Assembly: GCF_963664075.1 (NCBI RefSeq)
Contig: NZ_OY760916.1
Span: 965,501-1,029,500, forward strand
Source of the DNA: an uncultured Desulfobulbus sp.
Lineage (GTDB): Bacteria; Desulfobacterota; Desulfobulbia; Desulfobulbales; Desulfobulbaceae
Length of the DNA stretch: 64,000 nucleotides
Reading direction: 5' to 3'
Under the pieces are notes generated by a model. It had not been told where the DNA came from. It did no database searches and was given only the letters and a program-made list of their open reading frames with translations. Made by a program: the position numbers and the translations under genes. Every line of letters starts with the position of its first letter. The stretch's first letter is position 1. Shown piece by piece: positions 43,315 through 50,860 of this stretch.

Positions 43315-44640
43315 ATGCGATTTGAAGAACTGGCTTTGCCAGAACCCCTCGGCAAGGGTATTGCCGAAGCAGGCTTTACAGAATGCACCCCCATCCAGGA
43401 ACTCACCCTTCCTCTCACCCTTGCTGGCCGCGATATCGCCGGCAAAGGCCAGACAGGTACCGGTAAAACCGCTGCCTTTCTTATCTCGCTCTACAAAAGA
43501 CTTCTCGACAACCCCGAGGGCAATGGTGGCCAGCATCCCCGTGCACTGATTTTGGCACCAACCCGTGAACTGGCAGTGCAAATCGAACAGGATGCACGGC
43601 AGCTGGGGGCCCAGTGTGGTTTTTCCATTCAGGCTGTGTATGGAGGGGTCGATTATGAAAAACAGCGCAATAGCCTGAAAGAGGGGATTGATATCCTCAT
43701 CGGTACCCCAGGCAGGCTGATTGATTACCTCAAGCAAAAGGTCTATAGCCTTTCCAAAGTCGAGATGCTGATCATTGATGAGGCAGATCGCATGTTTGAT
43801 CTGGGATTTATAGGGGATCTTCGTTTTTTGCTCCGGCGTCTGCCCCCCTTTGATCAACGCCAGAATTTAATGTTCTCCGCCACGCTCAATCACCGGGTTA
43901 TGGAGTTGGCATATGAATTCATGAACATGCCGGAGAAGGTCTCCGTCGGCGGTGACACGATTACCGCAGACAGAGTAGAGGAGGCGCTCTACCATGTGGG
44001 GAGTGACGAAAAATTTTCTCTCCTGCTCGGTCTGCTCGCCCAGGAAAATATGGAAAGGACCATGATTTTCACCAACACCAAGCGAGAAGGTGTGCGTCTG
44101 CAAGGGTTGATGGAGGCCAACGGATTTACCTGCCGAATTATTTCTGGGGATGTTGCCCAGGCCAAGCGCCTGAAAATCATGAGCGATTTCAAAGCGGGGA
44201 ACCTGCCTTTTCTTATCGCCACCGATGTAGCCTCACGCGGGCTCCACATCGAAGGGGTTACCCATGTGGTCAATTATGATCTGCCGGAGGATCCAGAGGA
44301 TTACGTGCACCGAATCGGGCGGACAGCCCGTGCTGGAGCCGAGGGGAAAGCCATCTCTTTGGCCGATGAAGAAGGTGCCCTTAATCTGGAAGCCATTGAG
44401 ACATATATTGGGCATGCCATAGAAAGTGAATGGGCCGACGATGCGCTCTATGTCACAGACTTTAAGCGGCCTCCTCGGAGTAGCCGCAAGAAAAAGCCGG
44501 CCAGAAGAAGAAAACAGCCTTCGAACCCAGCTGCGGGAGAAACTGCACCGAACAAAAAAAATGCAAGCCAGGATGCGCAGAGTAAAGCGCCAAGGCGACG
44601 AAGAAGACGCAAGGTAAAGACCACCCCATCTGAGGGCTGA
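43315..44640 (+). CDS. DEAD-box RNA helicase
   Basis: A 441-residue ATP-dependent RNA helicase of the RhlB/RhlE type. The Q motif lies near PIQELTLP; motif I is GQTGTGKT, then PTRELAVQ (Ia), DEAD in IIDEADRMFD (II), FSATL (III), and HRIGRTARAG (VI). The C-terminal tail from about residue 385 is a highly basic RNA-binding extension (RSSRKKKPARRRKQ, RRRRRRKVKTT). Ribosome site AAGGAAG. Confidence 0.95.
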   Translation: MRFEELALPEPLGKGIAEAGFTECTPIQELTLPLTLAGRDIAGKGQTGTGKTAAFLISLYKRLLDNPEGNGGQHPRALILAPTRELAVQIEQDARQLGAQCGFSIQAVYGGVDYEKQRNSLKEGIDILIGTPGRLIDYLKQKVYSLSKVEMLIIDEADRMFDLGFIGDLRFLLRRLPPFDQRQNLMFSATLNHRVMELAYEFMNMPEKVSVGGDTITADRVEEALYHVGSDEKFSLLLGLLAQENMERTMIFTNTKREGVRLQGLMEANGFTCRIISGDVAQAKRLKIMSDFKAGNLPFLIATDVASRGLHIEGVTHVVNYDLPEDPEDYVHRIGRTARAGAEGKAISLADEEGALNLEAIETYIGHAIESEWADDALYVTDFKRPPRSSRKKKPARRRKQPSNPAAGETAPNKKNASQDAQSKAPRRRRRRKVKTTPSEG

Positions 44641-44651
44641 GGTTGTAAACA

Positions 44652-44751
44652 GCGAGATCCCTCAGATTCGATCGGGATGGCACCTACCTTAGCCCGGCAG
44701 CAGGGGGCCACAACCTGGAAGTGCCGACTCGATCAAAGCGAGAGATCTCAC
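44652..44751. repeat. 100-base element with inverted ends
   Basis: The left arm GCGAGATCCCTCAGATTCGA, continuing to GGCAC (to 44683), is the imperfect inverse of GTGCCGACTCGATCAAAGCG, continuing to AGATCTCAC (44721-44751). The GC-rich centre is about 37 bases. It fills the gap between the helicase gene and a convergent small gene. No protein is encoded, so it is a non-autonomous palindromic element. Confidence 0.65.
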
Positions 44752-44755
44752 TCTT

Positions 44756-45133
44756 TCAAGCTGCGCATTGATGATACTCACCTTTTTCAAAGGCCAGACC
44801 GTACCAGGGCTGCTTGTTCATGAGCCCAATAGAATGGCGTTTGACCTTACCTTTTCCGAGTTTTTCCTCCATGAAATCCATCCACTGGGTTGCCTGTAAG
44901 TGGCTGGCGAATGGGCCTGCAACAACGATATCCGTATGGGCAATGCCCTTGGATGCAAGATATTCGTCGATTCTCTGCTGCTCCTGGAAAATTCCCAATT
45001 CTACTTTCACGTGACCTGCCTGTTCGTTTTGTGTGGACGTTGTCGTGCTGCGCTCACCCTTTTGAAATCCTGAACTGTATCGTGTTGCACAAGGGCTGGT
45101 GGTACAGATTCTGGGGTACGCCGCATTTTTCAT
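44756..45133 (-). CDS. Small hypothetical protein behind a possible sigma-54 promoter
   Basis: A 125-residue frame. The first 40 residues are Ser/Thr-rich and low in complexity. The remainder (EQQRIDEYLASKGIAHTDIV, GPFASHLQATQWMDFMEEKL, KQPWYGLAFEKGE) looks like real folded protein, faintly recalling SPOR-type repeats in GPFASHLQATQW. There is no clear ribosome site at the only early ATG. Upstream lie a hairpin, a possible -24/-12 promoter and three palindromes that match those at 20.5 kb. Confidence 0.5.
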   Translation of the reverse strand: MKNAAYPRICTTSPCATRYSSGFQKGERSTTTSTQNEQAGHVKVELGIFQEQQRIDEYLASKGIAHTDIVVAGPFASHLQATQWMDFMEEKLGKGKVKRHSIGLMNKQPWYGLAFEKGEYHQCAA

Positions 45134-45154
45134 TGTATTGCATGTGTTGAACCT

Positions 45155-45191
45155 AGGGGCTCTTGAATAATTTGATTATTCAAGAGCCCCT
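45155..45191. terminator. Perfect 16-base hairpin
   Basis: AGGGGCTCTTGAATAA (45155-45170) and TTATTCAAGAGCCCCT (45176-45191) pair perfectly around TTTGA. No T run follows on either strand. It may end the kinase-regulator transcript. The predicted sigma-54 start (near 45184) lies inside it, so RNA from that promoter would not form it. Confidence 0.6.
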
Positions 45192-45193
45192 AT

Positions 45194-45209
45194 ATCAAGT
45201 ATTGTGCCA
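45194..45209 (-). promoter_or_regulatory. Possible sigma-54 promoter of the small hypothetical gene
   Basis: On the minus strand TGGCAC-AATAC-TTGAT fits the -24 element perfectly, but has GA in place of the usual GC at -12. The spacing and the three upstream palindromes (70-185 bases away) support it; the -12 mismatch weakens it. Confidence 0.5.
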
Positions 45210-45279
45210 TGTCTTCCCGTTTTTTAACTGCTTGAAAAAAGGTATTTTTGGGTATCTTGCTGGATCGCACTAGAATAAG

Positions 45280-45378
45280 CGTTGCATATTGCAACATTAA
45301 AAGTCAAGAGTGACCGAGTTGGGGACGAAAGTGTTGCAAAAAGCAACATGCTAAAGGGGGGTGTTGCAGGAAGCAACA
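45280..45378. promoter_or_regulatory. Three enhancer-type palindromes beside the sigma-54 regulator gene
   Basis: CGTTGCATATTGCAACA (45280-45296, one mismatch), TGTTGCAAAAAGCAACA (45332-45348) and TGTTGCAGGAAGCAACA (45362-45378). With the three at 20.5-20.7 kb they give a shared TGTTGC-N5-GCAACA. They begin 30 bases beyond the response regulator stop codon and are placed to act on the promoter at 45194-45209. Confidence 0.82.
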
Positions 45379-45407
45379 GGTGGACTGGATCAGGGGGGAT
45401 GTTTTGG

Positions 45408-46769
45408 TTAGCCGTCAGGACTTTCCAGGCCGTAGCGCTTAATTTTGCGCCAGAGGGAAACGCGGTCAATACCCAGGATTTTGACCGCCGCAGATTTGTT
45501 GCCCTCAACTTCATCCAGAACTTCGAGAATGTATTGTTTTTCCTGCTCCATCAGGGTCGGCCATTGCTCACGGGTATCGCGTGCTGGGCTCCAGTCGGTA
45601 TCTCCAAATACGGTGGCCACATGCTGGGGCTCGACCTGATCGCCTTCGCAGGTGATGAGCAGACGTTGGGCTATGTTTTCCAGCTCGCGAATGTTACCGG
45701 GGTACTCATAACTCATGAGCCGTTGCTCGGCTTCGGGAGAGAGTCGGGGGACTGTTTTTCCGGTGGCTGCGTGTTTGGCAAGAAAATGGTGGGTCAGGAG
45801 GGGGATGTCTTCACGACGTTCGGAAAGGGCAGGGGCGTTGATGGTCAGTACGTCCAGGCGATAAAATAAATCGGAGCGAAAATCACCGGTCTCAGTTTCA
45901 CGCTTCAGGTCTTTATTGGTTGCCGCCAACACACGAAAATCCACAGGAATCTCCTGGTTGCCGCCCACGTGCATCACTTTGCGTTCCTGCAGAACCCGCA
46001 AAAGTTTGACCTGCATGGAGAGGGGCAGCTCGCCGACCTCGTCAAAAAAAACCGTCCCGCCTTCAGCCATTTCCAAAAGGCCTTTTTTGGCTTTACTGGC
46101 CCCGGTAAAGGCTCCCTGTTCATAACCAAAAAGTTCACTGGCTATCAGTTCTTCGGTGAACACCCCGCAGTTGAAGGCGACAAATCGTTTTTTCGAGCGG
46201 GGGCTGAGCTCGTGAATAGTGCGGGCGATCAATTCCTTACCGGTACCGGTCTCTCCCTGAATGAGAACATTACAGTCAAGTTGGGAGACCTGATGTATCG
46301 TTTCCCTAAGGGCGTGCATTTTGGGGCTTTGACCGATAATGCGGCGCGATCCAGAGTGCGAATCAACCTGCTGACGTAAGACATTGATCTGTTTCCGCAG
46401 TTGGTTTTTCTCCACTGCTTTTTCAACGATCATGCGCAGCTCATTAATCTTGAACGGCTTGGCCACGTAATCGTAAGCACCCCGGCGCATGGCTTCCACC
46501 GCCGTGTCCACGGTGGCGTGCCCAGTAATGACAACGACTTCGACATCAGGCCAGAGTTGTTTGGCCTCACCCAATACCTCCATGCCGTCCCGTCCTTTCA
46601 TGCACAGGTCGGTCAGTACCAGGTTTATCTCCTCTTGTTTGAGAAGATTGATTGCCTCTTCACCGTCTCGGGCTACCCGTGTCTGGTACCCCTCTTTTTG
46701 GATGATATGTTCCAGATTTTCGCGGGCGATGGGTTCATCGTCCACGATAAGAATTTTTAAATTATTCAT
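45408..46769 (-). CDS. Sigma-54-dependent response regulator (NtrC family)
   Basis: A 453-residue activator. The receiver domain has Asp10/Asp11, phospho-acceptor Asp54, Thr82 and Lys104. The AAA+ domain carries Walker A GETGTGKE (172-179), the sigma-54 contact motif GAFTGA (219-224), and the Walker B region GGTVFFDEVGELP. A Fis-type helix-turn-helix closes the protein (NKSAAVKILGIDRVSLWRKI). It lies 45 bases after its kinase gene. The palindromes at 45280-45378 and 20452-20732 are its likely binding sites. Its receiver is strikingly like that inside the Lon-type protease at 15826-17856. No ribosome site was seen at the start. Confidence 0.95.
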   Translation of the reverse strand: MNNLKILIVDDEPIARENLEHIIQKEGYQTRVARDGEEAINLLKQEEINLVLTDLCMKGRDGMEVLGEAKQLWPDVEVVVITGHATVDTAVEAMRRGAYDYVAKPFKINELRMIVEKAVEKNQLRKQINVLRQQVDSHSGSRRIIGQSPKMHALRETIHQVSQLDCNVLIQGETGTGKELIARTIHELSPRSKKRFVAFNCGVFTEELIASELFGYEQGAFTGASKAKKGLLEMAEGGTVFFDEVGELPLSMQVKLLRVLQERKVMHVGGNQEIPVDFRVLAATNKDLKRETETGDFRSDLFYRLDVLTINAPALSERREDIPLLTHHFLAKHAATGKTVPRLSPEAEQRLMSYEYPGNIRELENIAQRLLITCEGDQVEPQHVATVFGDTDWSPARDTREQWPTLMEQEKQYILEVLDEVEGNKSAAVKILGIDRVSLWRKIKRYGLESPDG

Positions 46770-46814
46770 ACCGTTGGTGTAGGTGTTCCAGAATCCGTAA
46801 GGAATTACTCCAAG

Positions 46815-48257
46815 TTACGGATTCAGGGGCTGATCCTTCTCGCCGGGAAAGGGAAGCCGAATAAAAAAGGATGTACCCTGACCGGGAACACTTTGCACGG
46901 TAATTGTGCCATCGTGCTTCTGAATTATGCCGTAAACGACAGATAATCCCAGGCCCGTTCCCTGGCCCTCTTCTTTAGTGGTAAAGAACGGATCAAATAT
47001 TTTTGCCTGATTTTCCGCAGAAATTCCACTTCCTGTATCACGTACTTCAATCACGACCAACATGTTGATGAAGTCAATTTTGGCCGTAATTGCAATTTCT
47101 CCAGCCCGACCAATGGCCTGGGCAGCATTGATGATAAGGTTGATGAAAACTTCCTGCATTCGTTGCACATCGATATGAAAGTAGAGATCTTCGGGAATAT
47201 CAATGGTCATGGTTATATCAGGTGGTACCTGGCTTTTGGCTAAGAGAACTGATTTTTTCACCACATTTGATAATTGAATTTCCCGCAGGCAGAAATCCTG
47301 CGCTCGCGAGAACTCGAGAAGACTTTTGACCACATCCCGAGCACGCAGGGTTTCCTGATCAATGTTGGTCAGCATTTTCTTCATGAAGGCGGTGTCGCCA
47401 CCGTCAAATTCATCAAGCGCGATCTGACATGAGGTCGAGATATTGTTCAAGGGGTTGTTCAGCTGGTGGGCGACACCCGCAGTTAAGGTGCCGAGAGAGG
47501 AGAGTTTCTCCGCTTGGATGAGTTGATCCTGGCGTCGTTCCAGCTCGGAGACCATGATGTTGAAGGCTTCCATGACCTGCTGTATTTCGTCGCGTGTGTT
47601 GATCACCTCAATCTTACGAAACTTGCCTTTGCCGATATCTATGGTCGCCTTTTTGATGACCGAAAGTGGTTTAAAAATGAAATAAACAATCAAGACGGCC
47701 AGCAAGATGCCGATGCAGATGGCCATGGATGACCAGGAAAAGAGCTGGCCTCGCAAGAGAGAGATCATACGGTGGATCTGATCTTTTTCAAAAAAGACGA
47801 TCTGTTCACTGATTTCAGCGATGATTTTTCCCTGTTTGCGAATAGTGTCGGCAAGTTTAGTTTCGGTGAGGTTATCGGTTTGCTTGAGCGCCTGAAGCTG
47901 ATCGATCGTCAGAAGATAGGTCTTGATCTGTTGATTGAGTTCAAGAATGCGGGGGTTTACTGCCAGGTTTTTATCACGTTTGATAATACGCTCGCCAAGT
48001 TCAATGGCATCGTTGAGGATGCGTTTGTTTTCCTCCAGCGCTTCTTTATGTCCAAAAAGGAAAAAGTTTTTTTCGAAACGCCGGGCCTCAAGCACGATGT
48101 TGTGCACACCATAGCTTGACTCTAAGATGCCGACTTTTTTTTCGGTGGTCACCAGGTCTTCATGGCTCACGTAGGCCATCATGGAAATGGCAGCGATGTA
48201 AAAGACCAGGACGGTGAGAATTTTGAAACTCAGGCCAAAGGAAAATTTTTTGTGCAT
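46815..48257 (-). CDS. Membrane histidine kinase partner of the sigma-54 regulator
   Basis: A 480-residue sensor kinase. Two membrane segments (about residues 12-30 and 176-196) enclose a helical periplasmic sensor of about 145 residues. A HAMP segment follows, then the NtrB-like phosphoacceptor region GTLTAGVAHQLNNPLNN with His264, and the HATPase domain with INLIINAAQA (N box), VRDTGSGIS (G1), FDPFFTTKEEGQGTGLGLS (F/G2). The signal cannot be read from sequence. GAGGAG precedes the ATG. The stop and last codons lie in the repeated CTGAATCCGT motif. Confidence 0.95.
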   Translation of the reverse strand: MHKKFSFGLSFKILTVLVFYIAAISMMAYVSHEDLVTTEKKVGILESSYGVHNIVLEARRFEKNFFLFGHKEALEENKRILNDAIELGERIIKRDKNLAVNPRILELNQQIKTYLLTIDQLQALKQTDNLTETKLADTIRKQGKIIAEISEQIVFFEKDQIHRMISLLRGQLFSWSSMAICIGILLAVLIVYFIFKPLSVIKKATIDIGKGKFRKIEVINTRDEIQQVMEAFNIMVSELERRQDQLIQAEKLSSLGTLTAGVAHQLNNPLNNISTSCQIALDEFDGGDTAFMKKMLTNIDQETLRARDVVKSLLEFSRAQDFCLREIQLSNVVKKSVLLAKSQVPPDITMTIDIPEDLYFHIDVQRMQEVFINLIINAAQAIGRAGEIAITAKIDFINMLVVIEVRDTGSGISAENQAKIFDPFFTTKEEGQGTGLGLSVVYGIIQKHDGTITVQSVPGQGTSFFIRLPFPGEKDQPLNP

Positions 48258-48345
48258 GAATACTCCTCAGGATTCGTGGAAGAGACTGGCTCCATACCAT
48301 GGACTGCAAATCCTGAAAAGATAAGCAAAAATTGATCCGGTTAAA

Positions 48346-49452
48346 TTAATACATGCGATGCCTAAACAACCAGGTGGCCAAAGCCAAGGTCACCAGCGCG
48401 ATCAACGACATGGACCAGAGCTCATTGATGAAATACTGGAGTCCGGCGCCTTCTAAAAACACGCGTCGAACAATGGTGAGGAAGTAGCGCATGGGGTCAA
48501 GATAGGTCATTGCCTGCATGATCTGGGGCATGTTGGCAATGGGGGTGGAAAAACCCGAAAGAATTACCGCTGGTACGATAAAGAGAAAGGCACCCAGCAG
48601 TGCCTGTTGCAGGGTGGTGGAGAAAGAGGAAATCATCAGGCCGACCCCGATGATGGAGAGCACGTAAATAATGAGGGCAGGGTAGAGCACCAGCAGCGAG
48701 CCCACCAAGGGGACTTTAAACCAGTAGACGGTCACGGCAATGATCATCGAGGCCTCACTTACACCAACAATAAGACCGGGCATTGCCTTTCCAATAAGGA
48801 TCTCCCAGGGGTGCAGTGGGGTAACCAGGAGCTGATCAAAGGTCCCCGCCTCACGCTCACGGGCAACAGAGAGGGCGGTCACCACCAAGGTGACAATCAT
48901 CGACAGCAGCGCAATAATACCGGGGACAATAAACCAGCGACTTTCCAGGTTGGGGTTAAACCAGGCGCGAATGTTGAGCTGGGCTGGGAGGCCATTGCCC
49001 TTAAGCGCGGCCTTTTCCTGATTAAAATCTGTTATGATCGTGCGGACATAATTGAGAGCCAGCATGGCGGTGTTGGAGTTGCGGCCATCGATCAAGACCT
49101 GAACCGGGCAGCTCTTTCCCCGGGCCACCTCTTGGGAGCATTGCTCCCCGATGCGCAGGACTAAAAGGGTGTCTTCGCCATCGATAAGTGGAGCTATCTC
49201 AGATTCAGCCTGGAGATAGCCCACAATATCAAATGCAGATGAGCGTTCAAAACGACCGATCAATTCACGGGAAAAACTGCCCTGATCTTCATTGAAAAGG
49301 GCAAGCTTGCTATGCTCCAGATCAAAAGTGGCGGCATAGCCAAAGATGAGCAGCTGCAAAATTGGCGGCACGATGACCGCCATGCGGCTCTTCTTATCGC
49401 GAAAGAGAGCGAGAAATTCTTTAATGATCAGGGCCCAGAGTCGTCCGCCCAT
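48346..49452 (-). CDS. ABC-2 family exporter permease (YbhR-like)
   Basis: A 368-residue integral membrane permease of the ABC-2 type. An N-terminal helix (VIVPPILQLLIFGYAATF) is followed by a periplasmic domain of about 140 residues and five C-terminal helices, with the coupling-region REREAGTFDQLLVTPLHPWE. It pairs with the permease at 49736-50860 and the double ATPase. AAGGA lies before the start. A 283-base repeat-bearing gap separates it from the other permease. Confidence 0.92.
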   Translation of the reverse strand: MGGRLWALIIKEFLALFRDKKSRMAVIVPPILQLLIFGYAATFDLEHSKLALFNEDQGSFSRELIGRFERSSAFDIVGYLQAESEIAPLIDGEDTLLVLRIGEQCSQEVARGKSCPVQVLIDGRNSNTAMLALNYVRTIITDFNQEKAALKGNGLPAQLNIRAWFNPNLESRWFIVPGIIALLSMIVTLVVTALSVAREREAGTFDQLLVTPLHPWEILIGKAMPGLIVGVSEASMIIAVTVYWFKVPLVGSLLVLYPALIIYVLSIIGVGLMISSFSTTLQQALLGAFLFIVPAVILSGFSTPIANMPQIMQAMTYLDPMRYFLTIVRRVFLEGAGLQYFINELWSMSLIALVTLALATWLFRHRMY

Positions 49453-49735
49453 GGGGTGTTTTTCCTTGGTTGTGTTTGTCTATCATTGTCAGAATGAGTT
49501 GCGTCGCGGTTTCATCTCCTCGAAACTGGATGAATCTCTCCGTGTTGACGCGCTCTACCATACTTTTACGAACGGCCCCAACCTCGAACTGGAGGAGCGT
49601 GGCCTTGAACGTGACAGCGGGCTGGCTCCGATACGAAGGGTGCCCCTTACAAACCGAAACCTCCCGTCACCCGTCATCTCGGGCGCAGGGAGAGATCTCG
49701 ATGTTTTTTAGCTGTGAGGCACAAACTCAAAAATC
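49453..49735. repeat. Repeat-derived gap inside the ABC exporter operon
   Basis: The segment 49531-49710 resembles 53944-54118: both have TCCGTGTTGACGC, a CCCCAACCTCGAAC / AGGAGCGTGGCCTT core, and GCGCAGGGAGA-ATCTC near the end. A third copy of the core lies at 52921-52976. It separates two permease genes that are normally adjacent and contains no gene. Confidence 0.65.
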
Positions 49736-50860
49736 CTACTCCAACTTCTTCCTGGTTTTTGCGTATACAATCCCATGAAAAAATAACCCCATGAGCAGCA
49801 GCGCCGCGCTGTTGGGCAGAATCACACTCCAGACATCACCAACCAAAAAAAGTGTCTGTAAAATCGAGACATAGTAACGCGCTGCAATCAGGTGGGTCAG
49901 CCCCTGCACCAGATCCGGCATGGAGCGGATATCGAAGATAAAACCAGAGAGAATAAAGGCTGGCAAAAAGGTCGAAACCATGGCCACCAGCGCCGCCACA
50001 AACTGTGATCTGAATACGGTCGAAATAAAAAAGCCCATACCCAGCGCCACCCAAAGAAAGAGGGCGGAGGTGAAGAGCAGCAACCAGAGTGATCCCCGCA
50101 TGGGCACATGAAAAAGAAAGTAGGCCATGGCCAGGGATATCAGCAGGCCGCCCATACCCAAAGCAAAGTAGGGGATGAGTTTGCCAATCAGGATCTCCGG
50201 AGCAGATATCCGGGAAACCAGCAGCGCCTCCATGGTACCACGCTCCCATTCCCGGGCAATGACCAGGGCGGTGAGCAGAGCGCCGATCAGAGTCATGATC
50301 ACCGCCAGAACGCCAGGGACCAGAAAATCGGTGGAGCGCACCTCCGGGTTGAACCAGATGCGCTGCTTCAATTGGACCGGTGGCGTAAGCTCTCCCCCGC
50401 GCAGTTCGGCCTGCTGCTCCAGCCAGGTGCCCCAGATCCCCTGCACGTACCCCTGAATTAAGCGGGCGGTGTTGGCATCGACACCGTTGACAATCAAGCC
50501 GATGGGCGGAGACTGATTCTTGAGATACTCACTACCAAAATTGTGGCGTAGCCAGACAATGCCATCGATCTCAGCAGCCCGCAAGGCGACCTCGGCCTGC
50601 TGGAGTGAGGCAAAATAGCTGGGCTGAAAATATGGCGTCTGCTCAAAGCCACCAACAAAACTCTGTGAGGGCTGATCAATTTGTTCCACCACGATCCCGA
50701 TACGCACATCTTTGGCATCCAGGCTCACCCCGTAGCCAAAGATAACCAGCAGGAGAATGGGCAGAAAAAAGGCAATGGCAATGCTGGAGGGGTCACGGAT
50801 AACCTGGAGCCATTCCTTGCGCATCATTCCCTTAAGGCGCATCAAGCGGCCAGGACTCAT
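49736..50860 (-). CDS. ABC-2 family exporter permease (YbhS-like)
   Basis: A 374-residue ABC-2 permease, paralogous to the one at 48346-49452. The N-terminal helix (SIAIAFFLPILLLVIFGYG), the periplasmic domain, the REWERGTMEALLVSRISAPE coupling region and the C-terminal helices are all present. It begins in a 4-base overlap with the ATPase gene. Such pairs export drugs, lipids or unknown hydrophobic compounds. Confidence 0.93.
   Translation of the reverse strand: MSPGRLMRLKGMMRKEWLQVIRDPSSIAIAFFLPILLLVIFGYGVSLDAKDVRIGIVVEQIDQPSQSFVGGFEQTPYFQPSYFASLQQAEVALRAAEIDGIVWLRHNFGSEYLKNQSPPIGLIVNGVDANTARLIQGYVQGIWGTWLEQQAELRGGELTPPVQLKQRIWFNPEVRSTDFLVPGVLAVIMTLIGALLTALVIAREWERGTMEALLVSRISAPEILIGKLIPYFALGMGGLLISLAMAYFLFHVPMRGSLWLLLFTSALFLWVALGMGFFISTVFRSQFVAALVAMVSTFLPAFILSGFIFDIRSMPDLVQGLTHLIAARYYVSILQTLFLVGDVWSVILPNSAALLLMGLFFHGIVYAKTRKKLE

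Noticed and set aside
45155-45191. Perfect hairpin considered as a small RNA gene
   Set aside because: No promoter is placed to transcribe it whole and no T run follows; it fits better as a transcript-end hairpin.
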